Shown here: piece by piece, positions 26,356 through 36,538 of the stretch
How the letters are laid out: every line of letters starts with the position of its first letter
Position numbering within the stretch: position 1 is the stretch's first letter
Made by a program: the position numbers and the translations under genes
The notes under the pieces: model-generated
Database searches by the model: none
What the model was told of the DNA's origin: nothing
Seen by the model: only the letters and a program-made list of their open reading frames with translations
DNA from: Roseibacterium elongatum DSM 19469
GTDB taxonomy: Bacteria; Pseudomonadota; Alphaproteobacteria; Rhodobacterales; Rhodobacteraceae
Assembly (NCBI RefSeq): GCF_000590925.1
Contig: NZ_CP004372.1
Coordinates: forward strand, 2,461,001 to 2,525,000
Length of the DNA: 64,000 bases
Reading direction: 5' to 3'

Positions 26356-26937
26356 TCAGCTGTCGTCGCTCTTGGACGCGGCGGCCATCGGGCGCTGCAT
26401 CGGCGGCGGGGTCGCGGGGCGGCTGGTCTGACCCGTCGCCGGGGTGTTGCGCTGCCCGGTCGACAGGGGGTCCTCGGCGCGTTGCACCGAGCCTTCGAAA
26501 TGCGCGCCGCTTTCGATGGCGATCGTCTTGTGAATGATGTCGCCTTCGACCCGCGCGGTCGAGGTCAGGCGCACCTTCAGGCCCCGCACGCGGCCCACCA
26601 CCTTGCCGGTGACGACGATATCGTCGGCGACGATCTCGCCCTCTATATTCGCGCTTTCGCCGACGGTCAGCAGATGGGCCCGGATGTCGCCCTGAACCGT
26701 CCCCTCGACCTGAATGTCGCCGGAGGTGCGAAGGTTTCCTACCACCGTCAAATCGGAGCTGAGCACCGAGGGGCTCGGCTTGGACTTGGCGGGGGCGTTC
26801 GTGGGCTTGTTCATGGGGTCTCCCGATTTCGTCGATGTGGAGCCAGACGATGCCGAGCTCCCGGCGGTGCCTGGCGTGCTGTCGGAGGCACCGCCCTGCT
26901 TCGGCCCGGGTTCGTTGATCTTGGATTTAGAAAACAT
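26356..26937 (-). CDS. bactofilin
   Basis: This is a 193-residue polymer-forming cytoskeletal protein. The central right-handed beta-helix (about residues 60-155) shows the repeating hydrophobic pattern TVVGNLRTSGDIQVEGTVQG, then GEIVADDIVVTGKVVGRVRG, flanked by Ser/Pro/Thr-rich disordered ends. Bactofilins form nucleotide-free filaments that localise cell-wall enzymes. ATG 26937 overlaps the end of the M23 peptidase gene by 11 bases, so the two are translationally coupled. The pairing with a LytM-type peptidase matches known bactofilin modules in shape-determining loci. Confidence 0.93.
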   Translation of the reverse strand: MFSKSKINEPGPKQGGASDSTPGTAGSSASSGSTSTKSGDPMNKPTNAPAKSKPSPSVLSSDLTVVGNLRTSGDIQVEGTVQGDIRAHLLTVGESANIEGEIVADDIVVTGKVVGRVRGLKVRLTSTARVEGDIIHKTIAIESGAHFEGSVQRAEDPLSTGQRNTPATGQTSRPATPPPMQRPMAAASKSDDS

Positions 26938-28312
26938 CGCGTCCTGCCGTAATGAAGGTCATGGGGTTTACGGGATCGTTATTGCGGCGCACCTCATAGT
27001 GCAGGTGGGTGCCCGTCGACCGTCCGGTATTGCCCATATCACCGATCAACTGCCCGCGCGAGACCCTTTCGCCTTCGCTCACGCGGATGCGCGACAAGTG
27101 GCCGTAACGGGTGCTGAGGCCAAAGGCGTGGCGGATCTCGACAATGTTGCCATAGCCCGACATGCGCCCGGCATAGGTGACGACGCCATCGCCGCCCGCC
27201 AGGATCGGGGTGCCGCGCGCGCCGGCGAAATCGGTGCCGTTATGCATCCGGCGGCCGCCGTTGATGGGGTCGCGGCGCCAGCCGAAGGGCGAGGTCATGC
27301 GATAATTGCCGCCGACCGGCATGCTGAAGGGCAGTTGCTCGGCCGCGATCCGATAGAGGTTCAGTTGATCCAGCGTGGAAAGCACCTCGTTGGCGCGGCC
27401 CGACAGGCGGTCCGGCCGGTCGCCCGAGGTCGACATGGCGATGGGGGTCAAGGGGCCGCCCTGACCGGAATAGGTGGCGCGCACCTGTCCGATGATATCA
27501 TCGGTCGCCAGGCCCGCGGCGCGGAACATCTCGTCCAGCGGCTCCATCGACAAGGCCACCGCATCCTCGATCTGGCTGAACACGCGTTCCTGACGCTCCT
27601 GGTCAAGGGCGGCCTGGAAATTCAGCTCTTCGATGGTCTGCGCGGCATCGGCCATGGCCAGCAGGGTCAGGTCGCGGTCCTGCGCCGTTTCTTCCAGCGC
27701 CTCGGTCAGGAAGGCCAGCGTCTCGCTCAGTTCGCGCTCGCGCGCGGCGGCCGTCTGCATCGAGCCTGTATCCGCCTGCAATTCGGATTGCAGCGCGGCA
27801 ACCTCGATCCGGGCGGCGTCGCGCTGCTCGATCGTGGTGCGCAGGCTCGCCTGGATCCGATCGACGGCGGTTTCCAATTCGCGCGCCCGTTCCTCGGCGT
27901 CGAGCAGACGCGTCTGCATGTCCGAGACCTGGTCCATCGCAAGGGCAAAGCGTTCCTGGGCCATGCGGGCCTCGGTCGCGCGGGCGTTGCGTTCTTCGGC
28001 CAGGGCGTTCAGCCGGTCCTGATACATCAGTTCCTCGCGCTGCGCCTGTTCGCGCGCATTGCCGGCGGAAATCGTGTCGATCAGGAAAAAGGAGGTCACG
28101 ATGATCGTCCAGCCGACCAGGACCGCCGAGCCCAGGATCATGCCGGCCTGGGTCAGGGGGCGAAGGCGAACGAACCGCGTGCCTTCGTTTGATTTCAGGA
28201 ATAGCCGTTGTTCCGGCAAGTGTCGCTCAAGTGTCGCGTTCACGCGACTTGCAAGCTGAGAATTCACTGTCCTGCGCCTCGTCTTCCCCGATTTTTTTGA
28301 CCATCTCACCAT
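26927..28312 (-). CDS. membrane-anchored M23 (LytM) peptidase with coiled coil
   Basis: A short cytoplasmic N-terminus is followed by a TM helix (AVLVGWTIIVTSFFLI, about residues 60-76), a long coiled coil (85-260, heptads rich in Glu/Arg/Ala/Leu) and a periplasmic LytM domain (340-455). The zinc site is complete: HNGTD (first His and Asp) and HLHYE, with YGHL between, so it is likely an active endopeptidase cutting peptidoglycan crosslinks. ATG 28312 follows AAGGGA; a GTG at 28351 and one near 28264 are alternatives. It is the first gene of an operon with the bactofilin gene, which probably positions it. Confidence 0.9.
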   Translation of the reverse strand: MVRWSKKSGKTRRRTVNSQLASRVNATLERHLPEQRLFLKSNEGTRFVRLRPLTQAGMILGSAVLVGWTIIVTSFFLIDTISAGNAREQAQREELMYQDRLNALAEERNARATEARMAQERFALAMDQVSDMQTRLLDAEERARELETAVDRIQASLRTTIEQRDAARIEVAALQSELQADTGSMQTAAARERELSETLAFLTEALEETAQDRDLTLLAMADAAQTIEELNFQAALDQERQERVFSQIEDAVALSMEPLDEMFRAAGLATDDIIGQVRATYSGQGGPLTPIAMSTSGDRPDRLSGRANEVLSTLDQLNLYRIAAEQLPFSMPVGGNYRMTSPFGWRRDPINGGRRMHNGTDFAGARGTPILAGGDGVVTYAGRMSGYGNIVEIRHAFGLSTRYGHLSRIRVSEGERVSRGQLIGDMGNTGRSTGTHLHYEVRRNNDPVNPMTFITAGRDVF

Positions 28313-28479
28313 GTCCCTTGGTGAAGACGGCCCGCCCGGGGGATAAGACACACCGTCGTTTTGAGCAACATCCTAGCGGTTTTCCGCGCGGAAGGCAGCT
28401 TAAATCATCGAAATTTGGCAAAATTCCGCCGACCCGCCGGCACTGCCGCGCCGAAAACGCTTGTGCCGGGGTGCGCGAC

Positions 28480-29307
28480 TCACTCCGCCAACGGCCAGTA
28501 GAAATCGGGTGGCAGACCCGCTTCGGCGCGTTTTTCCTCGTTGAAGGGCGGCTTCAGCGCGCCATGGAAATAGCGACGCACCAGATCGTGGAACGCATCC
28601 CTGGGGTCGGTGTCGTGGCGGCCGCAGAGAAAATGGAACCATTTCGACCCATAGGCGACATGGTGGACCTCTTCGGCATAGATGACTCGCATCGCCTCGA
28701 CGGCCTGGGCGGCGGCCGGTTCGTCGCGTTGCGCCCTTTCGAAAATCTCGATCATGCCGGGCGTCACATCCAGCCCGCGCGCCTCGAGCACCATCGGCAC
28801 CACCGCAAGGCGGCCCATCAGATCGTCCCTGGTATCCTCGGCCGCGCGCCACATGCCGGCATGGGCGGGCAGGGTGCCATAAGGGCAATCCATGCGATCG
28901 AGCACATCGCAGATCAGGTTGAAATGCTTGGATTCCTCGTCTGCCGATTTCACCCAGTCGTCGTAGAACCCGATGGGCATGGGAACATCGGTGAAGCGCG
29001 CGACGATGTCCCAATGCAGGTCGACGGCGTTCAACTCGATATGGGCGACCGCATGCAGGATGGCGCGGCGGCCTTGCGGGCTGCCGGGGCGGCGGCGCGG
29101 CACATCGCGCGGGTCCAGCAAGGCGGGCCGGTCGGGGCGCGCGGGGCGGTCCGGCGGCGTGGCGCTGCCGATTTCGGGTGTCTCGCCACGGGCGCGCGCC
29201 GCCTGCCACTGCGCCGCGTAGCGCCGCGACAGGGCGGTCTTCCCGCGGCCATCGGCGGTGCGCAGCACGGCCTCGGCCATTTGGGCAAGGGGGGGCATGT
29301 CGGTCAT
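28480..29307 (-). CDS. DUF455 ferritin-like protein
   Basis: This 275-residue protein of the DUF455 family has a predicted ferritin-like four-helix di-metal bundle. Candidate metal ligands occur as HIELNAVDLHWD near residues 90-101, DEESKHFNLICD near 124-135, and AEEVHHVAYGSKWF near 205-218, the carboxylate/histidine spacing of di-iron proteins. The N-terminal 75 residues are Arg/Pro-rich and poorly conserved in style. The reaction is unknown. ATG 29307 is used. It stands 98 bp from the peroxiredoxin gene, same strand, possibly co-transcribed. Confidence 0.85.
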   Translation of the reverse strand: MTDMPPLAQMAEAVLRTADGRGKTALSRRYAAQWQAARARGETPEIGSATPPDRPARPDRPALLDPRDVPRRRPGSPQGRRAILHAVAHIELNAVDLHWDIVARFTDVPMPIGFYDDWVKSADEESKHFNLICDVLDRMDCPYGTLPAHAGMWRAAEDTRDDLMGRLAVVPMVLEARGLDVTPGMIEIFERAQRDEPAAAQAVEAMRVIYAEEVHHVAYGSKWFHFLCGRHDTDPRDAFHDLVRRYFHGALKPPFNEEKRAEAGLPPDFYWPLAE

Positions 29308-29404
29308 GGGCCGATGGTCTGCGAAACCGGGGCCGGCGCGTCAAGACGGCGTGGCGCGCGGCCGGCCGTTCCGGACGGGCCGACCTTCCCCGGTGCGCTG
29401 CGGG

Positions 29405-29866
29405 TCAAAGGGCGCGTACGGCCGCAAGCACCTCGTCGGCATGGCCCGGCACCTTCACCTTGGGCCAGACGCGCGCGATCCTGCCCTCGGAATCGATCAG
29501 GAAGGTGGACCGTTCGATCCCCATGAATTTCTTGCCGTACATGCTTTTTTCCTTCCACACGCCAAAGCGTTCGCAGGTGTCGCCCGCCTCGTCCGAGGCG
29601 AGGATCACCCCGAGGTCATGCTTGGCGATGAACTTGTCATGTTTGGCCACGCTATCCTTGGAGATACCGATGACGGTGGCGCCTGCGGCCTTGAACTCGG
29701 GTGCCAGGTCGGTGAAGGCGATGGCCTCCTTGGTGCAGCCCGAGGTATCGTCGCGCGGGTAGAAATACACCACCACGGGTCGCGGACGCAGCGCCGACAG
29801 GGTGATCGTCTCGCCACCGTCGCGGGGCAGGGTGAAATCGGGCGCCATATCGCCGGCCTCGGGCAT
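29405..29866 (-). CDS. bcp: peroxiredoxin, BCP/PrxQ type
   Basis: This is a 153-residue thiol peroxidase. The peroxidatic cysteine is in YFYPRDDTSGCTKEA near residue 44, with a conserved Arg and the GVWKEKSMYGKKFMGIERST block of BCP proteins. The position five residues after the first Cys, where many BCPs carry a resolving Cys, is Ile; another Cys occurs in GDTCERFG near 99 and may serve instead. It reduces peroxides in the cytoplasm using thioredoxin or a similar donor. ATG 29866 follows GGAGATTTCCCG. Confidence 0.93.
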   Translation of the reverse strand: MPEAGDMAPDFTLPRDGGETITLSALRPRPVVVYFYPRDDTSGCTKEAIAFTDLAPEFKAAGATVIGISKDSVAKHDKFIAKHDLGVILASDEAGDTCERFGVWKEKSMYGKKFMGIERSTFLIDSEGRIARVWPKVKVPGHADEVLAAVRAL

Positions 29867-29995
29867 CGGGAAATCTCCGTTCAGGTGTCGCTGTCGTGCC
29901 GGCGCGCCTCCGCACCCCGACGCAATTGCAAGCTAGGCGGTTTGGAGCGATTATAAAGGGCATTAAGCAAGGGCAGGAAACCGGGCCGCGCCATC

Positions 29996-32900
29996 ATGTC
30001 AGAAGATCCTTCCCCTCGGGCTGGGGCCGGCGCCCGCCGGCGCGTCGGTGGGCGCTGGCGTCTTGCGGCGCTGCTGCTGCTGGCGGTCCTGCCGCTGCTG
30101 CTGGCGCTTGGGGCCGGCGGTCTCTGGTGGCGTCTGACGCAGGCGCCGCTCAGCCTGCCTGCGGGGCTGCAGGCGCGCATCGAGGCGCATCTGGATGCCG
30201 CGATGCAGGCGAACCGGATCACCATGGGCGACATGGCGCTGGCCCTGCCCGATGGCGGGCGGGCCCCGGCGATCGAGTTTCGCGATGTGGTGATGCTGGA
30301 CCATGACGGGGTCGAGCGCGCCGCCTTTCCCGCCCTGCAGGTGCGGGTCGCGCCCGGACCGTTGCTGCGGGGGCAGGTGCGCCCGCGCGACATCACCGTG
30401 CGCGGCCCGGGCCTGCATCTGACGCGCGGGGCCGACGGGCGGTTCGATGTCGATTTCATGGGCGCGGGCCGTGGCGCGGCGGAACGGCCGCTGACGGAAA
30501 CCATGGCGCGCCTCGATACGATGTTCGCCGCGCCCGCCTTTGCCCAGTTGCGGGCCATATCGGCAACCGACGTGACCTTGAACATGGAGGATGAGACGAC
30601 CGGCCCCGTCTTGCGGGTGCAACAGGCCAACGCGACCCTGACGCGCAATGCCGAGGGGCTGGAGCTATCGGTGACGGGCCGGTTGCAGGGCCTGCGGGAC
30701 GCTACCGTCGCCATGGAATTCTCGCGCCGCTCGGGCGTCGGGGAAACCGGCATCGCGCTGCGATTTGACAATCTGGGCGCGCGCGATCTGGCGGCGATCG
30801 ACCCGGCGCTTGCGTGGCTTGGGCCGATGCGCGCGCCGATCTCGGGCGGGTTGATGGCGCGGCTGGCCGATGATGGCACCGTGTCCGATTTCGGCGGCAC
30901 CCTGTCCATCGGCGCGGGCGAGATCGGGCTGGGCCCCGAAACGGACCCTGTCGGGTTCGACGGGATCGAGGCGGTTCTGACCTATGACGCGCAGCAGCGC
31001 AGGCTGGCATTCGGACAGCTGTCGCTGGCCGCGCAACAACTCAGCTTCGAGGCCACGGGCCATGCCGATGTCTCGGCGCGGGGCGACACCTTTGTCGGCC
31101 AGTTCCGGCTGACGCGCATTCTGGCCGCGCCGGGCGATCTTTACGAGGAGCCGCTCGCGCTCGGAGGGGGGGGCGGTGGACCTGCGCCTGACCCTTCAGC
31201 CCGAGATGCGGCTTGAGGTCGGTCAGGCCGTGATCCATGACGGCGATCTGCGCATCCTGGCCGATGGCGAGGCCATGGTCACGCCCGAGGGGCTGAGCGT
31301 CCGTGTCGATGCGCATGTGCCCGGCACCGATGTGGACACGGTTCTGGGCTATTGGCCGGTCTCCGCCGTGCCGCGGACGCGGGACTGGGTGGCGCGCCGC
31401 GTTCAGGGCGGCACGCTGACGGGCGTCGATGTCGCGCTGCGACGTGCCGCGCGGGGCGACTGGCACCACGCGGTCCAGTTCGACTTTGCCGATGCGGTCG
31501 TGGCCCCGTTTTCCGAAGGGCCGCCACTGACTGACGGGGTCGGGTATTTCCATCTCGAGGACGCGCGCATGGTGGTGCGGGTCGATGCCGCGCGCTACGC
31601 CGCCGAGGGGCAGCCGCAGGGCATCTCGCTGGCCGGATCCGACATGGTGATCGCGGATCTGCGCCAGCGCCCCGCCACGGCCGCGTTCGACCTGCGTCTG
31701 CAGGGCGGGCTGGTGCCGCTGATGCATGCCTTGAATGCCCCGCCCCTGCGCGTGCTACGTGCGGGCACAATGACGCCCGAACGGATCGGCACCGGGCAGG
31801 TCACGGCGCGGGTGCGGATAGACACCTCGCTGGCGCGGCGCGAGGCGGGCAGTGATCCGCTTGCCGGTGTGACCCTTGCCGCCGACGGCGCCGTCACCGG
31901 CTATCGCAGCGACAGCCTTGTGCCGGGCCGGCTGCTGGAGGCCGACGATCTGACCCTCACGATTGCCGAAAACCGCCTTGCGATCGCTGGTCGGGCGGCG
32001 TTTGACGGCGTGCCCGTCACAGGAGCCTGGTCGCGCGCGATCGGGCCGGGGGCCGCGCCCGGCTCGCGGCTCGAGGCGCGGGCGCGGCTGTCGCGCCCGG
32101 CGTTGGCCGATCTCGGGATCGGTCTGCCCGACTGGCTGATGGCAGGGCAGGGGATGGCCGATCTCGATCTGGTGCTCGGTGCGGCCGGAACCCCGCCGCG
32201 CCTGTCGCTGCGCTCGGATCTGTCGGGGCTGGCCATGGCGATTCCCGCCCTGGGCTGGCGTCTGGCCCCGGATCGCACGGGCGATCTGCGTGCCGAGATC
32301 CGCCTCGGGCCCGAGCCCGAGGTGACCGACCTGCGGCTGGAGGCGGGCGGTCTGACCCTGCAAGGGGGCGTCCGCCTTGCGGCCGGGGGGCGGGCTGGGC
32401 CGGCTCAGCGCCACGCGATTCCGCATCGGGACATGGCTGGATGTGCAGGGGGCGCTGATCGGCCGATCCGGGGGGGCACCGGTGATCGAGGTCACGGGCG
32501 GCATCCTGGACATGCGCAGCGCCCCAGCCATCTCGGGCGGGACGGGCGGCGCGGGCGCCAGCGGCACCGCCGCCGGCCCGGTCAGCGTGGCGCTGGATCG
32601 CCTGCAAGTGGCTGAGGGGATCGCCCTGACCAACCTGCGGGCCGACCTCAACAGCGTTGGCGGGCTGCACGGGCAGTTCCGGGGCCTGATCAATGGCGAG
32701 GCGCAGGTGTCGGGCGTGCTGGTGGCCGGGGATGATGGGCCCTCGGTGCGGCTGCAATCCGACGATGGCGGGGCGGCCCTGCGCGCGGCGGGCATCTACG
32801 CCAACGCCTATGGCGGCGAGATGGACCTGATCCTCGAGGCCACCGGCCAACCGGGCAGCTATGATGGCCGCCTGTCGGTGGACGGTCCGCGCCTGCGCAA

Positions 32901-33327
32901 CGCCCCGGCGGTGGCCGAGTTGCTGAACCTGATCTCGGTTGTCGGTTTGCTGGAACAGCTCAGCGGCGACGGCATCAACCTTGGCGATGTCGACGCGCGC
33001 TTTCGCCTGACGCCCGAGCGCATTCGCCTGCGCGAGGGCACGGCGGTCGGGCCGTCTCTGGGCTTGTCGATGGACGGGGTTTATGACATCGCGTCGCGGC
33101 AATTTGAAATGCAGGGCGTGATTTCCCCCATCTACGTGGTCAACGGATTGATCGGTGCCATTTTCGCCCCCAGGCGCGAGGGATTGTTCGGGTTCTCCTA
33201 TATGCTGCGCGGCACGCGGGCGGACACGAACGTGACGGTCAATCCGTTGTCGATTCTCACCCCCGGGGTGTTTCGCGAGATCTTTCGCGCGCCGCCGCCC
33301 GATTTCTTGGATCGAGGACAGGATTGA
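29996..33327 (+). CDS. AsmA-like/DUF3971 (YhdP-type) envelope protein (two frame breaks)
   Basis: This is a very large membrane-anchored protein, about 1109 residues after correction. An N-terminal TM helix at about 24-44 ([20 protein letters not shown]) leads into a long repetitive beta-rich periplasmic region, with the C-terminal AsmA_2-like block ([19 protein letters not shown] ... [14 protein letters not shown]). AsmA/YhdP proteins form beta-grooves proposed to move phospholipids across the periplasm; that role is inferred. Frame breaks lie in a G8 run at 31166-31173 and a G6 run at 32385-32390; losing one G from each restores the frame. The stop overlaps queA (TGATG). Confidence 0.82.
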
Positions 33328-34382
33328 TGAAACTGGATGATTTCGATTTCGATCTACCCGACGAGCGGATCGCCACGCGTCCCGCACGGCCACGATCCTC
33401 GGCCAGGTTGCTGGTGGCCGATGGGCCCGACACGCGCGATTGCCATGTCTACGACCTGCCCGATCTACTGCAGCCCGGCGACCGCCTCGTGTTGAACGAC
33501 ACGCGGGTCATCCCCGCGCGCCTGACGGGCCATCGCCATCGCGACAGCGCGCAGGGTCCCGTCGCGGCCAAGATCGAGGTCACGCTGATGGAGCCGCAGG
33601 CCGATGGCAGTTGGTCGGCGCTCGCCAAGCCGCTGCGCAAACTGGCCGTCGGCGAAACGGTGGTGTTTTCCGACGCGTTGAGCGCCGATGTGGTCTCGCT
33701 CGAGCATGGGTTGCGCTTGCGCTTCAACCTGTCGGGGGCCGATTTCGACGCGGCGCTGAACGCCTCGGGCGCGATGCCGCTGCCCCCCTATATCGCGGGC
33801 AAGCGCGCCCCCGACGAACGCGACCGCGAGGATTACCAGACCATCTGGGCCAAGCGCGCGGGGGCCGTTGCCGCCCCCACGGCCAGCCTGCATTTCGACG
33901 AAGAGCTGGTCGCGGCGCTGACCGCACGGGGGATCGCGTTCACCTTCGTCACGCTGCATGTGGGGGCGGGCACCTTTCTGCCGGTCACGGTCGAGGATGT
34001 GACCACCCACAAGATGCATGCCGAATGGGGCGAGGTGCGCGAAAAGGCCGCCGAAGAGATCAACGCGACCCGCGCGGCGGGCGGTCGGATCATTCCGGTC
34101 GGCACCACCGCCTTGCGCCTGATCGAGACCGCCGCCGCCGAGGATGGCACCATGCGGCCATTCGAGGGCGATACCGATATCTTCATCTACCCGGGCTACA
34201 CCTGGCGCGTCACGGATGCACTGATGACCAATTTCCATCTGCCGAAATCGACGCTGATGATGCTGGTCTCGGCCCTGATGGGACAGGCGCGGATCAAGGC
34301 GATCTACGATCACGCGCTGGCGAACGGATACCGGTTTTTTTCCTATGGCGACGCATCGCTTTTGATTCCGTCGCGAATCTGA
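33327..34382 (+). CDS. queA: S-adenosylmethionine:tRNA ribosyltransferase-isomerase
   Basis: QueA transfers the ribose of SAM onto preQ1-modified tRNA to make epoxyqueuosine. The 351-residue length is standard. Motifs are [16 protein letters not shown] at the N-terminus, [42 protein letters not shown] [19 protein letters not shown] and [19 protein letters not shown] 33327 overlaps the upstream TGA. Together with tgt at 62081 it represents the queuosine pathway in the window, though the two genes are 29 kb apart. Confidence 0.96.
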   Translation: MKLDDFDFDLPDERIATRPARPRSSARLLVADGPDTRDCHVYDLPDLLQPGDRLVLNDTRVIPARLTGHRHRDSAQGPVAAKIEVTLMEPQADGSWSALAKPLRKLAVGETVVFSDALSADVVSLEHGLRLRFNLSGADFDAALNASGAMPLPPYIAGKRAPDERDREDYQTIWAKRAGAVAAPTASLHFDEELVAALTARGIAFTFVTLHVGAGTFLPVTVEDVTTHKMHAEWGEVREKAAEEINATRAAGGRIIPVGTTALRLIETAAAEDGTMRPFEGDTDIFIYPGYTWRVTDALMTNFHLPKSTLMMLVSALMGQARIKAIYDHALANGYRFFSYGDASLLIPSRI

Positions 34383-34436
34383 CAGACGCCGGGGCGACCG
34401 CTGGTCCAGCCTGCCGGAAAGCGAAGGAAGCGCGCC

Positions 34437-35753
34437 ATGTTGAACGTGATACGGGCCTCGTGGGCCCTGCTGCTCGGGATGTTCCTTTTGCAGATCGGCA
34501 ATGGTCTGCAAGGTTCGCTCATGGGTGTTCGCGGCGCATTGGAGGGGTTCACCACCGTCCAGCTGTCGCTGATTGGCTCGGCCTATTTCGTGGGCTTTCT
34601 CGGGGGGTCGACCCTCGCCCCCAAATTCATCGCGCGGGTCGGTCACGTCAGGGTCTTTGCCGCTCTTGCCTCTTTGATCTCGGCCGTGATGATCTCCTAC
34701 CCGGTGGTCACGGATCCCTATGTCTGGATGGCCCTTCGCGTCATCGTCGGTTTCAGCCTCTCGGGCGTCTACGTGACCGCCGAAAGCTGGCTAAACAACT
34801 CGTCCACGAACGAGACGCGGGGCAAGTCCCTTTCGGCCTACATGCTGATGCAGATGTTTGGACTTGTGGCCGGGCAAGCCATCCTGTCGGCGGGCGATCC
34901 ATCGGGTTGGATCCTGTTCGTCATTCCGTCGATCCTCGTATCGCTCAGCTTCGCGCCAATCCTGCTCAGCGCCACACCGACCCCGGCCTTCGATGCGGCG
35001 CGGCCCATGACCCTGCGCCAACTCTATGCCGCCTCGCCCTTCGGCGTGATCGGCATGACCGCGATGGGGTGCATTTTTGCGGGCCAGTTCGCCATGGCAC
35101 CGGTCTATGCGACCGAGATCGAGCTGTCGCTTTTGGAACTGTCAGGTTTCGTGTCTTCGTTCTTCATTGGCGCGATCGTGTTGCAATACCCGATCGGCTG
35201 GCTGTCCGATCGCATGGACCGGCGTGTGCTGATCATCGGTGCCTCTTTCGCAGGGGCGGCCGTGGCGCTTATCGGCGCTCTGGTGGGAAGCAGCTACACG
35301 ATCCTGCTGGTGTTGGGCCTGTTGAACGGTGGTTTGGCGCAACCGCTTTACGCGCTCATCATCGCTTATACCAACGACTATCTGGATCCCGAGGACATGG
35401 CGGCCGCATCCGGCGGGTTGATGTTTGTCAACGGGATCGGCGCCATCCTGGGCCCGCTTGCCATGGGGGTGCTGATGTCGCAATTCGGCCCGGCCGGGTT
35501 CTGGATGTTTCTCGCCGCGATCCTGGTCATGATTGCGGTCTATGGCGTTTGGCGGATGACACAGCGCGTGTCGGCCTATGCCGAAGAGGACGAATACGAG
35601 GCGGTGTCCTACGCGTCGATCCTGCCGGGCGCGGCCTCGCCGGTGGCGGTCGAAACCGCGCAGGAACTCTATGTCGAGGCTGCCGAGGAATTGGCCGAGG
35701 CCGCCGAGGAAGAGGCCGCGATGGCCGAGAATCGCCCGGAAAATGCCTCATAG
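34437..35753 (+). CDS. MFS transporter (YcaD-like) with acidic C-terminal tail
   Basis: This is a 438-residue major facilitator with twelve predicted helices. Features include the early LQIGNGLQGSLMGVRG, a helix 4-5 region FSLSGVYVTAESWLNNSSTNETRGK (the family signature of the YcaD/UMF branch) and a repeated GWLSDRMDRRVLI motif after helix 8. After the last helix there is an unusual acidic tail of about 50 residues (EEDEYEAVSY ... EELAEAAEEEAAMAEN) in the cytoplasm. The substrate is unknown. Start 34437 follows GAAGGAAG. It lies between queA and DUF924 on the same strand. Confidence 0.88.
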   Translation: MLNVIRASWALLLGMFLLQIGNGLQGSLMGVRGALEGFTTVQLSLIGSAYFVGFLGGSTLAPKFIARVGHVRVFAALASLISAVMISYPVVTDPYVWMALRVIVGFSLSGVYVTAESWLNNSSTNETRGKSLSAYMLMQMFGLVAGQAILSAGDPSGWILFVIPSILVSLSFAPILLSATPTPAFDAARPMTLRQLYAASPFGVIGMTAMGCIFAGQFAMAPVYATEIELSLLELSGFVSSFFIGAIVLQYPIGWLSDRMDRRVLIIGASFAGAAVALIGALVGSSYTILLVLGLLNGGLAQPLYALIIAYTNDYLDPEDMAAASGGLMFVNGIGAILGPLAMGVLMSQFGPAGFWMFLAAILVMIAVYGVWRMTQRVSAYAEEDEYEAVSYASILPGAASPVAVETAQELYVEAAEELAEAAEEEAAMAENRPENAS

Positions 35754-35795
35754 GCTTGGTAATCCGGGATCTGAGAGGAAGAGGAGACACGGCAA

Positions 35796-36368
35796 ATGAC
35801 CGACCGAGCAGACGAGGTGCTGGCCTTTTGGCAGGGTGCAGGCCCCGAAAAATGGTACAAGAAAGACGACGCGTTCGACGCCCAGATCCGGGCGCAATTC
35901 GAAACCCTGTGGGAGGCGGCCGCCGGCGGCGCGCTCGATGAGATCTGGGCCACCAACGCGCAAGGGGCGCTGGCCCTGATCGTGCTGCTGGACCAGTTTC
36001 CGCGCAACATGTTCCGCGATGACGGGCGTGCCTTTGCCAGCGACGACCGGGCGCGCAGCATCGCCTGCTACGCGATCGAACGCGGCTGGGACCTGCGCGT
36101 GGATGGCCCGATGCGGCAGTTCTTCTATCTGCCCTTCATGCATTCCGAGCGGCTGACCGATCAGGACCATTGCGTGCGCCTGATGGCCGAACGGATGGCG
36201 GGCACGGACAATCTGCTGCATGCCCGCGCGCATCGCGAGATCATCCGCCGCTTCAACCGCTTTCCCTATCGCAATGCCGCGCTTGGCCGGGTGTCAACGG
36301 ATGCGGAACGCGCGTTTCTGGAAAACGGTGGCTACGGGGCGATCCTGTCCGAGGTACAGGCCGCCTGA
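35796..36368 (+). CDS. DUF924 family protein
   Basis: This 190-residue all-helical protein matches DUF924: VLAFWQGAGPEKWYKKDDAFD at the N-terminus (split here as VLAFWQ and WYKKDDAFD), LIVLLDQFPRNMFRDDG near residues 61-77, and FFYLPFMHSERLTDQD near 109-124, ending with RRFNRFPYRNAALGR. The family is predicted to fold like TPR proteins; no biochemical role is established. ATG 35796 follows GAGGAAGAGGAGA. It is 42 bp after the MFS gene and may be co-transcribed. Confidence 0.88.
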   Translation: MTDRADEVLAFWQGAGPEKWYKKDDAFDAQIRAQFETLWEAAAGGALDEIWATNAQGALALIVLLDQFPRNMFRDDGRAFASDDRARSIACYAIERGWDLRVDGPMRQFFYLPFMHSERLTDQDHCVRLMAERMAGTDNLLHARAHREIIRRFNRFPYRNAALGRVSTDAERAFLENGGYGAILSEVQAA

Positions 36369-36488
36369 GCCGGGCGCGGGCGGACCCACAGGCATTTGTG
36401 CCGCGCGGGTCTGCAACATGGCGGCGCACACGCCTTGCGTGCCGAGAAACCCCGCCATGCGGCGGGTGAACGGGCTTTGCCTGCGGGC

Positions 36489-36517
36489 GCGATTTTGTTT
36501 AACGTTGAACAAATCGC
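36489..36517. promoter_or_regulatory. inverted repeat upstream of lpdA, candidate operator
   Basis: GCGATTTTGTT and AACAAATCGC form ten-base arms (one bulged T) around TAACGTTG. The repeat ends 21 bases before the lpdA GTG and lies in a 170-bp gap. The symmetry and AT-rich centre suggest a dimeric repressor site; I cannot name the regulator. As RNA it could also form a hairpin, but no T run follows. Confidence 0.55.
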
Positions 36518-36538
36518 ATTTCGCCGGGAGGAACGACC

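Noticed and set aside
33440..35941. 833-codon open frame across queA and the MFS gene
   Set aside because: It is out of frame with two clear genes and shows only Arg/Gly/Ala-rich noise typical of GC-rich shadows.
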